DNA of 64,000 nucleotides from Vibrio penaeicida (lineage in GTDB: Bacteria; Pseudomonadota; Gammaproteobacteria; Enterobacterales; Vibrionaceae): positions 62,001 to 126,000 of the forward strand of contig NZ_JAUYVM010000007.1 of assembly GCF_030689305.1 (NCBI RefSeq), in the 5' to 3' direction. Of the stretch, positions 56,132-64,000 are shown one piece after another. The notes beneath the pieces were generated by a model. It was not told where the DNA came from, ran no database searches, and worked only from the letters and a program-made list of their open reading frames with translations. The translations under genes and the position numbers were made by a program. Each line of letters starts with the position of its first letter. Position 1 is the first letter of the stretch.

Positions 56132-56554
56132 ATAAGCGGAAATCATTAGGTGAATATGAGCTGTGGGCACTCTTTTTACAACATTCCGTTGAAGGGTTTA
56201 ATACAATATTTCTAATGCTGATTTATGGCCTGTCATTCCATATCTAATTACTAAACAGTAAGTTAAATTTTATTACCAATGATATTTCATGTGGATCTAT
56301 AGCTCGTTGCTGGGCTTTGTTGTCATTTCCTAAATATATGACGCTTTTTTATCAGTTTACAGAGCTACTTCGTTGAGATTTGATTCTCGTTGTGGATAAT
56401 GGTGTCGCAATAATAGGGCTTGACTGAAAAACAACAACATTAGCCCTAATTAAACACTCATTCGATAGATGAAAACGCAATGTGGCTATGCGTGTGCTAA
56501 TGGGCGGTAGCGTGCTTAAACACCAAGCTTTGTTGCGTTAGGACAATCATTCCC
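56132..56554 (+). promoter_or_regulatory. Promoter and leader of the capsule operon
   Basis: A 423-base AT-rich region without a gene. A candidate sigma-70 promoter is TTGAGA (56373), a 16-base spacer and GATAAT (56395-56400), giving a leader of about 150 bases that contains the ops element. The layout of promoter, leader with JUMPStart, then export genes is standard for RfaH-controlled capsule and O-antigen operons. Confidence 0.5.
56503..56517 (+). promoter_or_regulatory. RfaH ops element / JUMPStart
   Basis: GGCGGTAGCGTGCTT is an exact copy of the ops core (GGCGGTAG followed by NNTNCTT) within a JUMPStart-like stretch (about 56482-56521). In the non-template strand this sequence pauses RNA polymerase and loads RfaH, which then suppresses termination through long surface-polysaccharide operons. 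It lies 38 bases before the wzi start. Confidence 0.85.
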
Positions 56555-57868
56555 GTGTATAAGATTCAGTTCAACTCTTTGTTTACCTCCATCAAGCCGA
56601 TTGGATATTTAGTGGTATTTTTACCACTGGGTATGACTTCATTTTTTTCCTACGCATCTCCTTGGCTCGAAGCCAAAGATCCCTTTTTGCGTTCTGATGT
56701 AACGCTCCTTTCTGATGCTGGTTTGTTGCAGTCTTCAGTCAATCATTATCCTTTGCGATGGGCTTCTATTGGCGATGATTTAGATAAATCGCATTATGAC
56801 AATGAAAGTCTTGCCCGAGCCAATGAGCATGTTAGTTATGCTTTAAATTCAGCCAAATATTCAAGGGGCAACCGTTCGGCTAAAGTTGTGATCGGAAGCG
56901 AACCTTCTCCTTCCGTTGGTTTTGGGCAATTTAATCAAGACGAATGGGGGGCTTACGCATCGTATGAAGCATTGGAGAATAGCTTCGCTTTTCGAGTTTC
57001 AACAGGTTACGCAAAGCAAAATGGCGATGATCAGTTTGTTTGGGATGATAGCTACTTGTCTCTCAATGCCGGAGCTTGGTTGTTCTCTATTGGTAAGTTA
57101 GACAAATGGTGGGGGCAAGGTTGGCAACACAATCTTGTACTGGGCAGTTCTAGCTCGTCAACAGCGGATCTGAGTGCGAGTTATATCGGTAAAAATACCT
57201 TTTTAGGTGGTTGGAGTGCAGAAGCGATTGTGGGCTTTGCTGATGATGCAAGTTTTGAACGGTTCAGTGCTTCACGGTTTACCTCCAAGCCTTTGGATTG
57301 GTTGGATCTAGGCGTTACTTATCAAACTTGGTTTGACGGAACAAAGATTCATAGTGGGGATAAGCAGCTTGCTGTCGATGCGAAAGCTTCTTTGCCATCA
57401 TTTGAGCGTCTATACCATTCTATTTATGCCGAAATTGCTTCAACCCATGATATTTCTGAAGCTGGTGCTTATCTTTACGGTTGGACAGGTCAACTTGACG
57501 CATTCAACCAGACTTGGCGCTTAGTGCTTGAAAGGCAGGAGTCTACAGCAGCTAAAGAGAACGATAATGCCCAAGGTTGGACTAATGATATGTACCCCTC
57601 ATCTCACGATGGCATATCTCGTAATACGTATTTGCTAGACAAAAGTACATCCGCCTCTCTCTATCTGCAAATGGAAAATGACCATAAGCTTAGCGTTGTA
57701 TTACAGGACTCGTATCAAGATCAAAATCGATACAAAAATACCAATGTCACTTATCAATTTCCTGCAGTCGCGGGAATGGTTCACGCCGGTATTGGTTATA
57801 GCCAACAGACTGGGGATAAGACAGAAAACTCGACGTCTGTCTGGACCGGGTACGAGTTTCGATTCTAA
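56555..57868 (+). CDS. wzi: Wzi-family capsule assembly outer-membrane protein
   Basis: A 437-residue predicted outer-membrane beta-barrel that anchors capsule to the cell surface. The N-terminus has a hydrophobic signal region ending in FFSYA-SPW, and the body has SPWLEAKDPFLRSDVTLLSDAGLL, LNAGAWLFSIGKLDKWWGQGWQHNLVLGSSS and RNTYLLDKST; the KWWGQGW and DP-LR-D stretches are the Wzi signature. It ends with an aromatic residue (FRF), as barrel proteins do. The start is GTG at 56555 with AGGA about 11 bases upstream, an unusually wide spacing. Confidence 0.83.
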   Translation: MYKIQFNSLFTSIKPIGYLVVFLPLGMTSFFSYASPWLEAKDPFLRSDVTLLSDAGLLQSSVNHYPLRWASIGDDLDKSHYDNESLARANEHVSYALNSAKYSRGNRSAKVVIGSEPSPSVGFGQFNQDEWGAYASYEALENSFAFRVSTGYAKQNGDDQFVWDDSYLSLNAGAWLFSIGKLDKWWGQGWQHNLVLGSSSSSTADLSASYIGKNTFLGGWSAEAIVGFADDASFERFSASRFTSKPLDWLDLGVTYQTWFDGTKIHSGDKQLAVDAKASLPSFERLYHSIYAEIASTHDISEAGAYLYGWTGQLDAFNQTWRLVLERQESTAAKENDNAQGWTNDMYPSSHDGISRNTYLLDKSTSASLYLQMENDHKLSVVLQDSYQDQNRYKNTNVTYQFPAVAGMVHAGIGYSQQTGDKTENSTSVWTGYEFRF

Positions 57869-57978
57869 GTGACGAGTTTCGCAGGCAAGTATCTTACTTC
57901 GATTCTTACAATGACAACTATCTTTCTACAAGCGGTCAGCACCTAAGTTTTCGCTGACACATAAAAGTGAAGTTAACC

Positions 57979-60600
57979 ATGCACAACATCTTTAAGACTC
58001 CGTTTCTTGCGTTTTGCATCTCAGCGTTGAGCGCCAATGCAATTGCAAATACACCAACACCCGCGCAAATGGCGCAGTTTAAGAGTTTACCTAAAGCGCA
58101 GCAGGAGCAATTGGCTCGCCAATACGGTATTGATTTAAACGCACTACAGCGAACAGGGCAGCCTAGTCAAGACATAAGCTCAAATAACACTCAACTGCCT
58201 GAGCGTACTCTTTCGACAAAAAATTTAGAAAATGATGTTGCAAGCTACGAAGAGCAAGATGGTCTAAAACACTTTGGCTACGACGTATTGTTAGGTGAGC
58301 CTCAAGGGTTTACGCCGACGGATACGCTACCCGTTCCATTGGATTATGTGATGGAATCAGGTGATGAGATTAAAGTGCAGCTTTACGGTAAGACTAACCA
58401 AGAGTATCGATTAAAAGTAGATCGAGAAGGAAAGGTATATTTCCCTGAATTCGGACCATTGGCAGTAGCAGGGCAGACTTTCTCTCAAGTGCGTGCGCAA
58501 ATAACGCAACTTGTGGAGCAAAAAGTGCTAGGTGTTGATGTAGCAGTCACCATGGGCAGCATGCGCACAATGCAAGTATATATTGTGGGAGAGACCAATC
58601 AGCCAGGCGCGTATAACGTGAACGGACTGACTACGATAACTCAAGCACTTGTTGCAAGTGGCGGGGTAAAAGAGTCGGGCAGCCTTCGTCAGATACAGCT
58701 TAAGCGGAAAGGAGAAACAGTCGCGACTCTCGACCTTTATGATCTGCTCATTAGTGGAAACACCTCTTCTGATGTACGTTTACTTGCAGGTGATACGTTG
58801 TTTATTCCAGCTAAATCATCGAGTATTGAAATCGATGGTGAAGTACTTCGCCCTGCTATTTATGAGCTTGGTGGTGCAACAACATTATCAGGTGTGATTA
58901 AGCTTGCTGGTGGTGTTTTACCTCAAGGTTATTTATCGAAAATTAATGTTCGACGCCAGACATCTCAAGGGCAAGAGCAATTTACTTTGGATTTAACGGA
59001 GGCTTCTGGTCGTGATTTTTCTATAAAGTCAGGCGACAAAATAGAAGTTGCACCCTCTTCAAGCAACCTAAAAGGAGCCGTCGCGGTACGTGGTGAAGTG
59101 ATTCGCCAAGGTGCATTGAGCTACAAAAAAGGCATGCGCGTGTCCGATGTGATCAGCTCCGCTAACGATGATCTAAAACTGAATGCCGATTTGACTTATG
59201 CATTGATTGTGCGTGAAGTGAATGCCAACCGTGACATCGAAGTGATTCAGTTTAACTTAGGGCAAGTGCTAAAAAGTCACCGTTCTACCGAAAATATCAA
59301 ATTGAAAGAACGTGACCAGATCTTTGTGTTTGATAACGGGCTTGAACTGGACTATTGGTATGGCGAGCAAAAGAATCAAAAAGTAGAAGGTAAAGAGAAG
59401 CTTACTGAAAAACATCAGGAATTGGTTGATGAAGAAACAGGCGCAGTTGTATTGAATGAGCAAGTGAATGAAATTGCAGTTCAAAATGTAGATACAGTAG
59501 CCCAAGCAGATAACATCAAGCAATCTAGCCGCGAACAATTACTCAACCCTATTATTGAACGCTTAAAAGCCCAGTCGAGTTTTAAAAAACCGGCGAAGTT
59601 GGTGGAAGTCTCAGGTGCAGTCAAGTTCCCTGGTACTTACCCGCTGCCTGCGGGTGAAACGTTGGAGAAAATCATAGAAGCAGCAGGTGGTTTAAGTGAA
59701 CGAGCTTACCTCACTCAAGCTGAGATCACACGTAGCCAAAGAGTGGGAGAAAGCTTTGAATCACGCCATATACCGTTTTCTTTGCGTGATGCACTCAATG
59801 GAGATTCTAACCTAGAACTTCAAGCTCAAGATCATGTAGTTATTAAAACTCAACCAAACTGGCAGCAAGATATGGTAATTGAGCTGCAAGGTGAGGTTGT
59901 TTTCCCTGGAAAATACACTTTTCAACGTGGCGAAACACTGAGTGATGTGATTAATCGCGCTGGCGGCTTGACAGAGTACGCTTATGCAAAAGGTGCAGTA
60001 TTTAGTCGATTAAGGCTTAAACGCCAAGAGCAAGAGCGCTTACGATTATTGAATATGCAGCTAAAGCAAGAAATTGGCAATCTAGCACTGAGGCGTCAAA
60101 ATTCTGCTGCGACTTATACTACGCCGCCAGCACAAGCGATGGAAATTGCAGAAGAGCTCTCTAAAACAGAAGCAGTGGGTCGTTTGGTAATCAATTTGCC
60201 AGAAGCGATGGACGAAGACCCAATCTCGGATCTTATGCTAGAGAAAGGCGATAAGTTATATATTCCAGCTAAAAATCCAACCATTAGCGTTATGGGGGAG
60301 GTTCAATACTCGTCCAACCATACTTTCCGCCCAGATATGACTGTAGAAGAGTATTTAGAGTCGGCAGGTGGTACTAAAAAACAAGCTGATACAGATCGTA
60401 TTTACATCGTGAGAGCGGACGGTTCAGTAATGCTACCAAACAACTCATTCTGGTTTAGCCGAAAAGACAAATCCCTTGCACCAGGTGACACCATCATAGT
60501 GCCAATTGATACAGATTACCTAGATGGGCTAAGTACACTGACCTCGGCAACACAGATCCTGTACCAAATTGGTGTAGCTTGGAAAGCTATTTCAGACTAA
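57979..60600 (+). CDS. wbfF: SLBB-domain polysaccharide export protein (Wza/WbfF-like)
   Basis: A large periplasmic and outer-membrane export protein of about 873 residues, much longer than Wza (about 380). After a signal peptide (ending SANAIA-N) comes a Poly_export domain (about 110-190, VMESGDEIKVQLYGKTNQEY) and about six SLBB-like beta-grasp repeats, each with a (V/I)xGEV or GAVxxPG core and an AGG turn (near residues 200, 290, 370, 540, 640 and 775). V. cholerae O139 WbfF (OtnA) has this length and place. The ATG at 57979, with GAAG six bases upstream, is preferred to a GTG at 57967. It exports capsule or O-antigen polymer with Wzz-like partners. Confidence 0.83.
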   Translation: MHNIFKTPFLAFCISALSANAIANTPTPAQMAQFKSLPKAQQEQLARQYGIDLNALQRTGQPSQDISSNNTQLPERTLSTKNLENDVASYEEQDGLKHFGYDVLLGEPQGFTPTDTLPVPLDYVMESGDEIKVQLYGKTNQEYRLKVDREGKVYFPEFGPLAVAGQTFSQVRAQITQLVEQKVLGVDVAVTMGSMRTMQVYIVGETNQPGAYNVNGLTTITQALVASGGVKESGSLRQIQLKRKGETVATLDLYDLLISGNTSSDVRLLAGDTLFIPAKSSSIEIDGEVLRPAIYELGGATTLSGVIKLAGGVLPQGYLSKINVRRQTSQGQEQFTLDLTEASGRDFSIKSGDKIEVAPSSSNLKGAVAVRGEVIRQGALSYKKGMRVSDVISSANDDLKLNADLTYALIVREVNANRDIEVIQFNLGQVLKSHRSTENIKLKERDQIFVFDNGLELDYWYGEQKNQKVEGKEKLTEKHQELVDEETGAVVLNEQVNEIAVQNVDTVAQADNIKQSSREQLLNPIIERLKAQSSFKKPAKLVEVSGAVKFPGTYPLPAGETLEKIIEAAGGLSERAYLTQAEITRSQRVGESFESRHIPFSLRDALNGDSNLELQAQDHVVIKTQPNWQQDMVIELQGEVVFPGKYTFQRGETLSDVINRAGGLTEYAYAKGAVFSRLRLKRQEQERLRLLNMQLKQEIGNLALRRQNSAATYTTPPAQAMEIAEELSKTEAVGRLVINLPEAMDEDPISDLMLEKGDKLYIPAKNPTISVMGEVQYSSNHTFRPDMTVEEYLESAGGTKKQADTDRIYIVRADGSVMLPNNSFWFSRKDKSLAPGDTIIVPIDTDYLDGLSTLTSATQILYQIGVAWKAISD

Positions 60601-60675
60601 TCAAACACTTAATACCATTCTCACAATATACATTTGGAGTATGATTAACTTCGCGCTCTATTTTTAGGTAACACT

Positions 60676-61653
60676 ATGAATCAACAATTACCGCCAAACC
60701 AGCCTTATACACCCTATTATCCCCAATCCCTAGTCGCGGAAAATGATGAAATCGATTTGAGAGAGCTCTTTTCAGCACTGTGGAAAGGGAAGTGGGTAAT
60801 CATTTTATTTACTATAGTATTTGCTGCTGGCGGTGTTTTTTATGCGCTTTCACAGCCCAATACTTACAAAGCAACTGCTATATTAGCTGCGACCAGCGAC
60901 AACGGAAAGGGTGGTATGGCCGCAATGGCCGCTCAATTTGGTGGCTTAGCTTCTTTAGCTGGCATTAACCTAGGTGGAGGTGGAACCGATAACAAAGCTA
61001 TGGCACTTGCGGTACTTCAATCTCGCCAATTTATTAATGCGTTTATCCATAAGCACGATTTGTTGGTGCCATTGATGGCTTCGATTAGTTGGCATAAAGG
61101 TAGTGGTGAACTTGAATTAGATTCGGAATTATATGATTCCACAGCTAAGCAATGGATCCGGCAGGTAGCACTAGAGCAATCCGTAATCCCGACGGATTGG
61201 GAAGCACATAAAGCGTTCAAAGAAATTCTTTCTAGCTCAGAAGATAAGATTTCGGGATTAGTCAGCCTCTCTATAGCCCACTATTCGCCAATCATTGCAC
61301 AGCAATGGGTTGAACTATTGATAATCGATCTTAATGAATGGATGAAAGACAAATCTTTGAATGAAACCCAAAGAAACATTGGCTACCTAGAGCAGCAACT
61401 GAAGAAAACTAACATTGCCGATATGCGAACAGTGTTTTTCCAGCTGATTGAAGAACAAACCAAAAACTTGATGTTGGCAGAAGTGGAAACTGAGTTTGCT
61501 TTTAAAACAATAGACCCAGCAGTAGTGCCAGAAGAAAAAGCTGGTCCGAAGCGTGCATTGATTTGCGTTCTAGGCGCACTTCTAGGCGGCATGCTAGGTG
61601 TCACAATAGTGTTAGTTCGATTTGCATTCAGAAAAAAGATGTTTAAGACCTGA
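60676..61653 (+). CDS. wzz: Wzz-family chain-length determinant
   Basis: A 325-residue polysaccharide co-polymerase. Two membrane segments (about 38-58 and 297-317) flank a periplasmic coiled-coil domain. Typical motifs are EIDLRELFSALWKGKW before the first segment and the Pro- and Gly-rich PEEKAGPKRALICVLGALLGGMLG at the second. A Gly/Met-rich MAAMAAQFGG segment follows the first beta strand. There is no C-terminal tyrosine-kinase domain. It matches OtnB/Wzz downstream of wbfF in V. cholerae O139. It sets modal polymer length. Confidence 0.87.
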   Translation: MNQQLPPNQPYTPYYPQSLVAENDEIDLRELFSALWKGKWVIILFTIVFAAGGVFYALSQPNTYKATAILAATSDNGKGGMAAMAAQFGGLASLAGINLGGGGTDNKAMALAVLQSRQFINAFIHKHDLLVPLMASISWHKGSGELELDSELYDSTAKQWIRQVALEQSVIPTDWEAHKAFKEILSSSEDKISGLVSLSIAHYSPIIAQQWVELLIIDLNEWMKDKSLNETQRNIGYLEQQLKKTNIADMRTVFFQLIEEQTKNLMLAEVETEFAFKTIDPAVVPEEKAGPKRALICVLGALLGGMLGVTIVLVRFAFRKKMFKT

Positions 61654-61841
61654 ATTTGAACACTAATACTAGCCAGTAAAACCGCATGAACTATCTATTT
61701 TAAAAGGGTTGCCCATATATCAGGCTGAGATCATGAATTACCTTTATTGGGAAAGGGTTCTGGCGTGGTTATTCCCTCCATCAAACTATCGATTATTTCA
61801 CAAAATAGCAAGCTCAAAGACGATCGATTTGACGAGTAAAT

Positions 61842-62400
61842 ATGGCTGTGATCATATGCTTTAAAAATGGGTATATGGAAATATCACATGAACGGGAAAA
61901 AGCCTTTTGGACCATATACCTATCATTAGACCCGAGGCAATCCTGGAAAGTCTCTCATAGATTGGTCGACATAGTGTTTCTGGCGGTAACAGCCGTTATT
62001 GGTAACAGCCGTTATTACAGATGTAGAAAGGTCGGAGGCAATTGAAGATTTCGGTAAGGATAATCTGGATTGGCTTCGCCAATATGGAGAGTTTGAGAAT
62101 GGTACTCCATATTGCTAGAGGTGAAGTCATTGCAATTGACGGTAAGACAGTGTGAGGCTCTTATGGCGATTCTCAAGGGTTAAGTGCTATCCATATGGCT
62201 AATGATTTTGCGACAGAAAATGGTGAGAGCCTTTGCCAACATAAAGTCTACGAGAAATCGAATGAGATCGCCGCGATCTAGGGCTTATTCGAGCCTCTGA
62301 AGGTTGTAGGTCGTTTAGTGAGCATAGGCGCGATGGCAGGGAAATCGCATGAATATGTCCATTTTTAAAGGGCTATACAAACATTAGGTTACACTAATTT
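61842..62400 (+). pseudogene. ISAs1-family transposase relic 1
   Basis: A decayed transposase of the ISAs1 (H-repeat, IS1358-like) family. The N-terminal SLDPRQSWKVSHRLVDIVFLAVTAVI is readable in one frame; EAIEDFGKDNLDWLRQYGEFE and [11 protein letters not shown] continue in another, followed by AIHMANDFATENGESL and EKSNEIAAI with several stops. The shift is caused by a 16-base tandem duplication at 61985-62016. The C-terminal half is missing. Confidence 0.82.
61985..62016. repeat. 16-base tandem duplication inside transposase relic 1
   Basis: Two perfect adjacent copies of GGTAACAGCCGTTATT. Removing one copy restores the frame AVTAVITDVERSEAIEDFG across the junction, so this event broke the reading frame. 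Confidence 0.9.
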
Positions 62401-62504
62401 AATGGGCGTTATTTACACTTATCAAATATCTAGCATCCAAAAAGGAGACGTTTGTAGATCATTTTTATTTTTTCTAATGGCTTTGTAACTAGCGGAGCCT
62501 AATT

Positions 62505-63627
62505 ATGACTGAATTAACGAACCCATTTACGCGTATTAAAGTGATCAAATATTATCGGCAAGAAACGAAAGTAAACCACAAATTATCAGACATTATTTTT
62601 CTGCCATTTGTGGTGTTTTGTCGGGTCATGATACATGGGAAGGTATCGTAGATTTTGGTCGAATTAGAATCGAATTTTAATGCAGTATGGTGAGTTTGAG
62701 GAGGGTATTCCTTCATCCGATACGCTGGAGAGTGATGGGAATGATAAGTGCTAAGGCATTCCAGAGTGCGTTTGTTAATTGGATGAAAGCGTGCCATGTG
62801 CTGACGGATGGCGAGGTGATAGCCATTGATGGAAAGATGGTTCGAGGTGCCTACGATTAAGTCACGAGGGCAAGAAGCCAATCATACGGTCAATGCCTTT
62901 GCGACGGCGAACGGGATGCGCTTAGGACAATTGAAAGTAAGCACGAAGAAAAATGAGATAAAAGTTGTCCCTAAGTTATTGGAATTATTAGACACTCATA
63001 GTTAATTAGTGACGATATATGCAATGAGTTTTAAACGAAAAATAGCCCGAAAGATAGTGGAAATAAATGAGGACTATCTACTTGCTGCCAAGATAAATCA
63101 AGGGACATTAACCGAGCCTTTTCATGCTTAATTACAAATCAGTGATACTTCAACACTTTGATGGAGATAGTTACTCAAACTAAGATAAATCGCATAGACG
63201 ATTAGAGACAAGAATTGCGTTAGTGAATAAAGATTTATCGGCTTTAGGGGATGTGGTGTATAAGTGGCTAGGCTTAAAAACGATGGGGATAATGGTTAAC
63301 ATTCGTCAAGAATCGGAGCACACAACAGCGCAAGATATGTCGGTGAGATTTTATATCAGATCTCGGGATTTGAGTGTGCAAGTGTTACACGGTTCAACGT
63401 GTTCACATTGGTAAATAGAGTCGATGCATAGGGTATTAGATACTGTGTTTCGAGAAGATGATTGCCGAATAAGAGTGGGCGATCGAGCAGAGGTTTTAGC
63501 AAGGAGCCGGCAGGTATGTTTGAACCTTTTAACGAACGAAAAAAGCTTTAAAAGTGGTGTCAAACGGAAAAGAATGCTGTGTGCAATGGATGAAAATTAT
63601 TTAAGCAAGGTTCTGGGAAGCCAATAA
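62505..63627 (+). pseudogene. ISAs1-family transposase relic 2
   Basis: A second, longer but heavily mutated ISAs1-family transposase. Fragments in order: [62 protein letters not shown]; then GDVVYKWLGLKTMGIMVNIRQESEH, and at the end MHRVLDTVFREDDCRI with NLLTNEKSFKSGVKRKRM. Frameshifts, stops and an internal deletion prevent translation. The catalytic region around IDGK is still readable. Confidence 0.85.
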
Positions 63628-63649
63628 TGGTGAGGATGTTCACGCGCTT

Positions 63650-64000
63650 TACGTGGCAATCAAGGTCGTCTAGAGGCAGTATTTAATGATTATTTTCATA
63701 TGGTATGATGCAACAGCACAATGGAGATTCGTATAGTACTCAAGAAAAACCGATAGGTCGTTTGGAGTTCGGCGGGCGCTCACCAACACTGATTTAAATG
63801 TTTTAGGCGATATAGAAATTGAGTGGCCAGAGCTAAAGACGACGATAGTGGTTAGCATAAGACAGGAAGTCGGTAGCGAAGGAGTGATAGTTCTCAACGA
63901 GATACTTCATAAGTTCAAAGAAATTATTAAGTTCGGTACATTTACATTGGTTAATAGAGTCATTGTACTGGATATTGGATACGACATTTGGAGAATATGC
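63650..64000 (+). pseudogene. ISAs1-family transposase relic 3 (runs off the window)
   Basis: A third fragment starting within the middle of the transposase (NQGRLEAVFNDYF) and continuing as RRALTNTDLNVLGDIEIEWPELKT, TIVVSIRQE and FTLVNRVIVLDIGYD, again with frame changes. It parallels the central-to-C-terminal part of relic 2 but differs in sequence, so it is an independent copy and not a simple tandem duplication. It continues past the window end. Confidence 0.75.

Noticed and set aside
63223..63627. Two short intact genes near the right end
   Set aside because: Both read as consecutive pieces of one broken ISAs1 transposase.

Overview
The window is chromosomal DNA of a marine gammaproteobacterium, very probably a Vibrio or close relative. 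The evidence is the housekeeping order (recG, trmH, spoT, rpoZ, gmk, yicC, rph, pyrE, lipid A acyltransferase, slmA, coaBC, radC, rpmB, rpmG, mutM, coaD, waa genes, hldD) followed by a wbf/wza-type surface-polysaccharide locus with ISAs1-family (IS1358-like) relics. No rRNA, tRNA or CRISPR array was seen.

Region 1 (1-22520): after the 3' end of recG comes an AT-rich gap and a five-gene, same-strand nonribosomal peptide cluster sitting between recG and trmH. It encodes a GT1-type glycosyltransferase; a stand-alone A-T loading module; a 3037-residue C-A-MT-T-E-C-A-T protein; a C-A-T protein; and a 1915-residue C-A-T-thioesterase protein whose C-terminus is a complete MFS exporter. Adenylation codes read by eye suggest Gly, N-methyl-D-Ser, Gly, Gly, Cys. 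The thioesterase has Cys (GHCVGG) where Ser is usual. Loading, N-methylation, epimerisation, elongation, release, export and probably glycosylation are therefore encoded in one transcription unit. I do not recognise the product. This is the best candidate in the window for an undescribed system.

Region 2 (22521-41000): ordinary core genes for tRNA modification, stringent response, transcription, nucleotide and CoA synthesis, lipid A, ribosomal proteins and DNA repair. Among them are an LTA-synthase-like sulfatase, a dihaem cytochrome c peroxidase behind a perfect FNR box, and a 282-base MITE-like inverted-repeat element.

Region 3 (39706-51269): the lipopolysaccharide core cluster, with GT9, GT2, GT25 and GT32 glycosyltransferases, a phosphoethanolamine transferase, a hexapeptide acyltransferase, waaL, waaA, waaF and hldD.

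Region 4 (51388-64000): the start of a capsule/O-antigen locus. It holds a yjbEFGH (gfcABCD)-like operon on the minus strand, a divergent TetR-family regulator, then wzi, a multi-SLBB export protein and wzz behind an RfaH ops/JUMPStart element. It ends in at least three decayed ISAs1-family transposase copies that run off the window.
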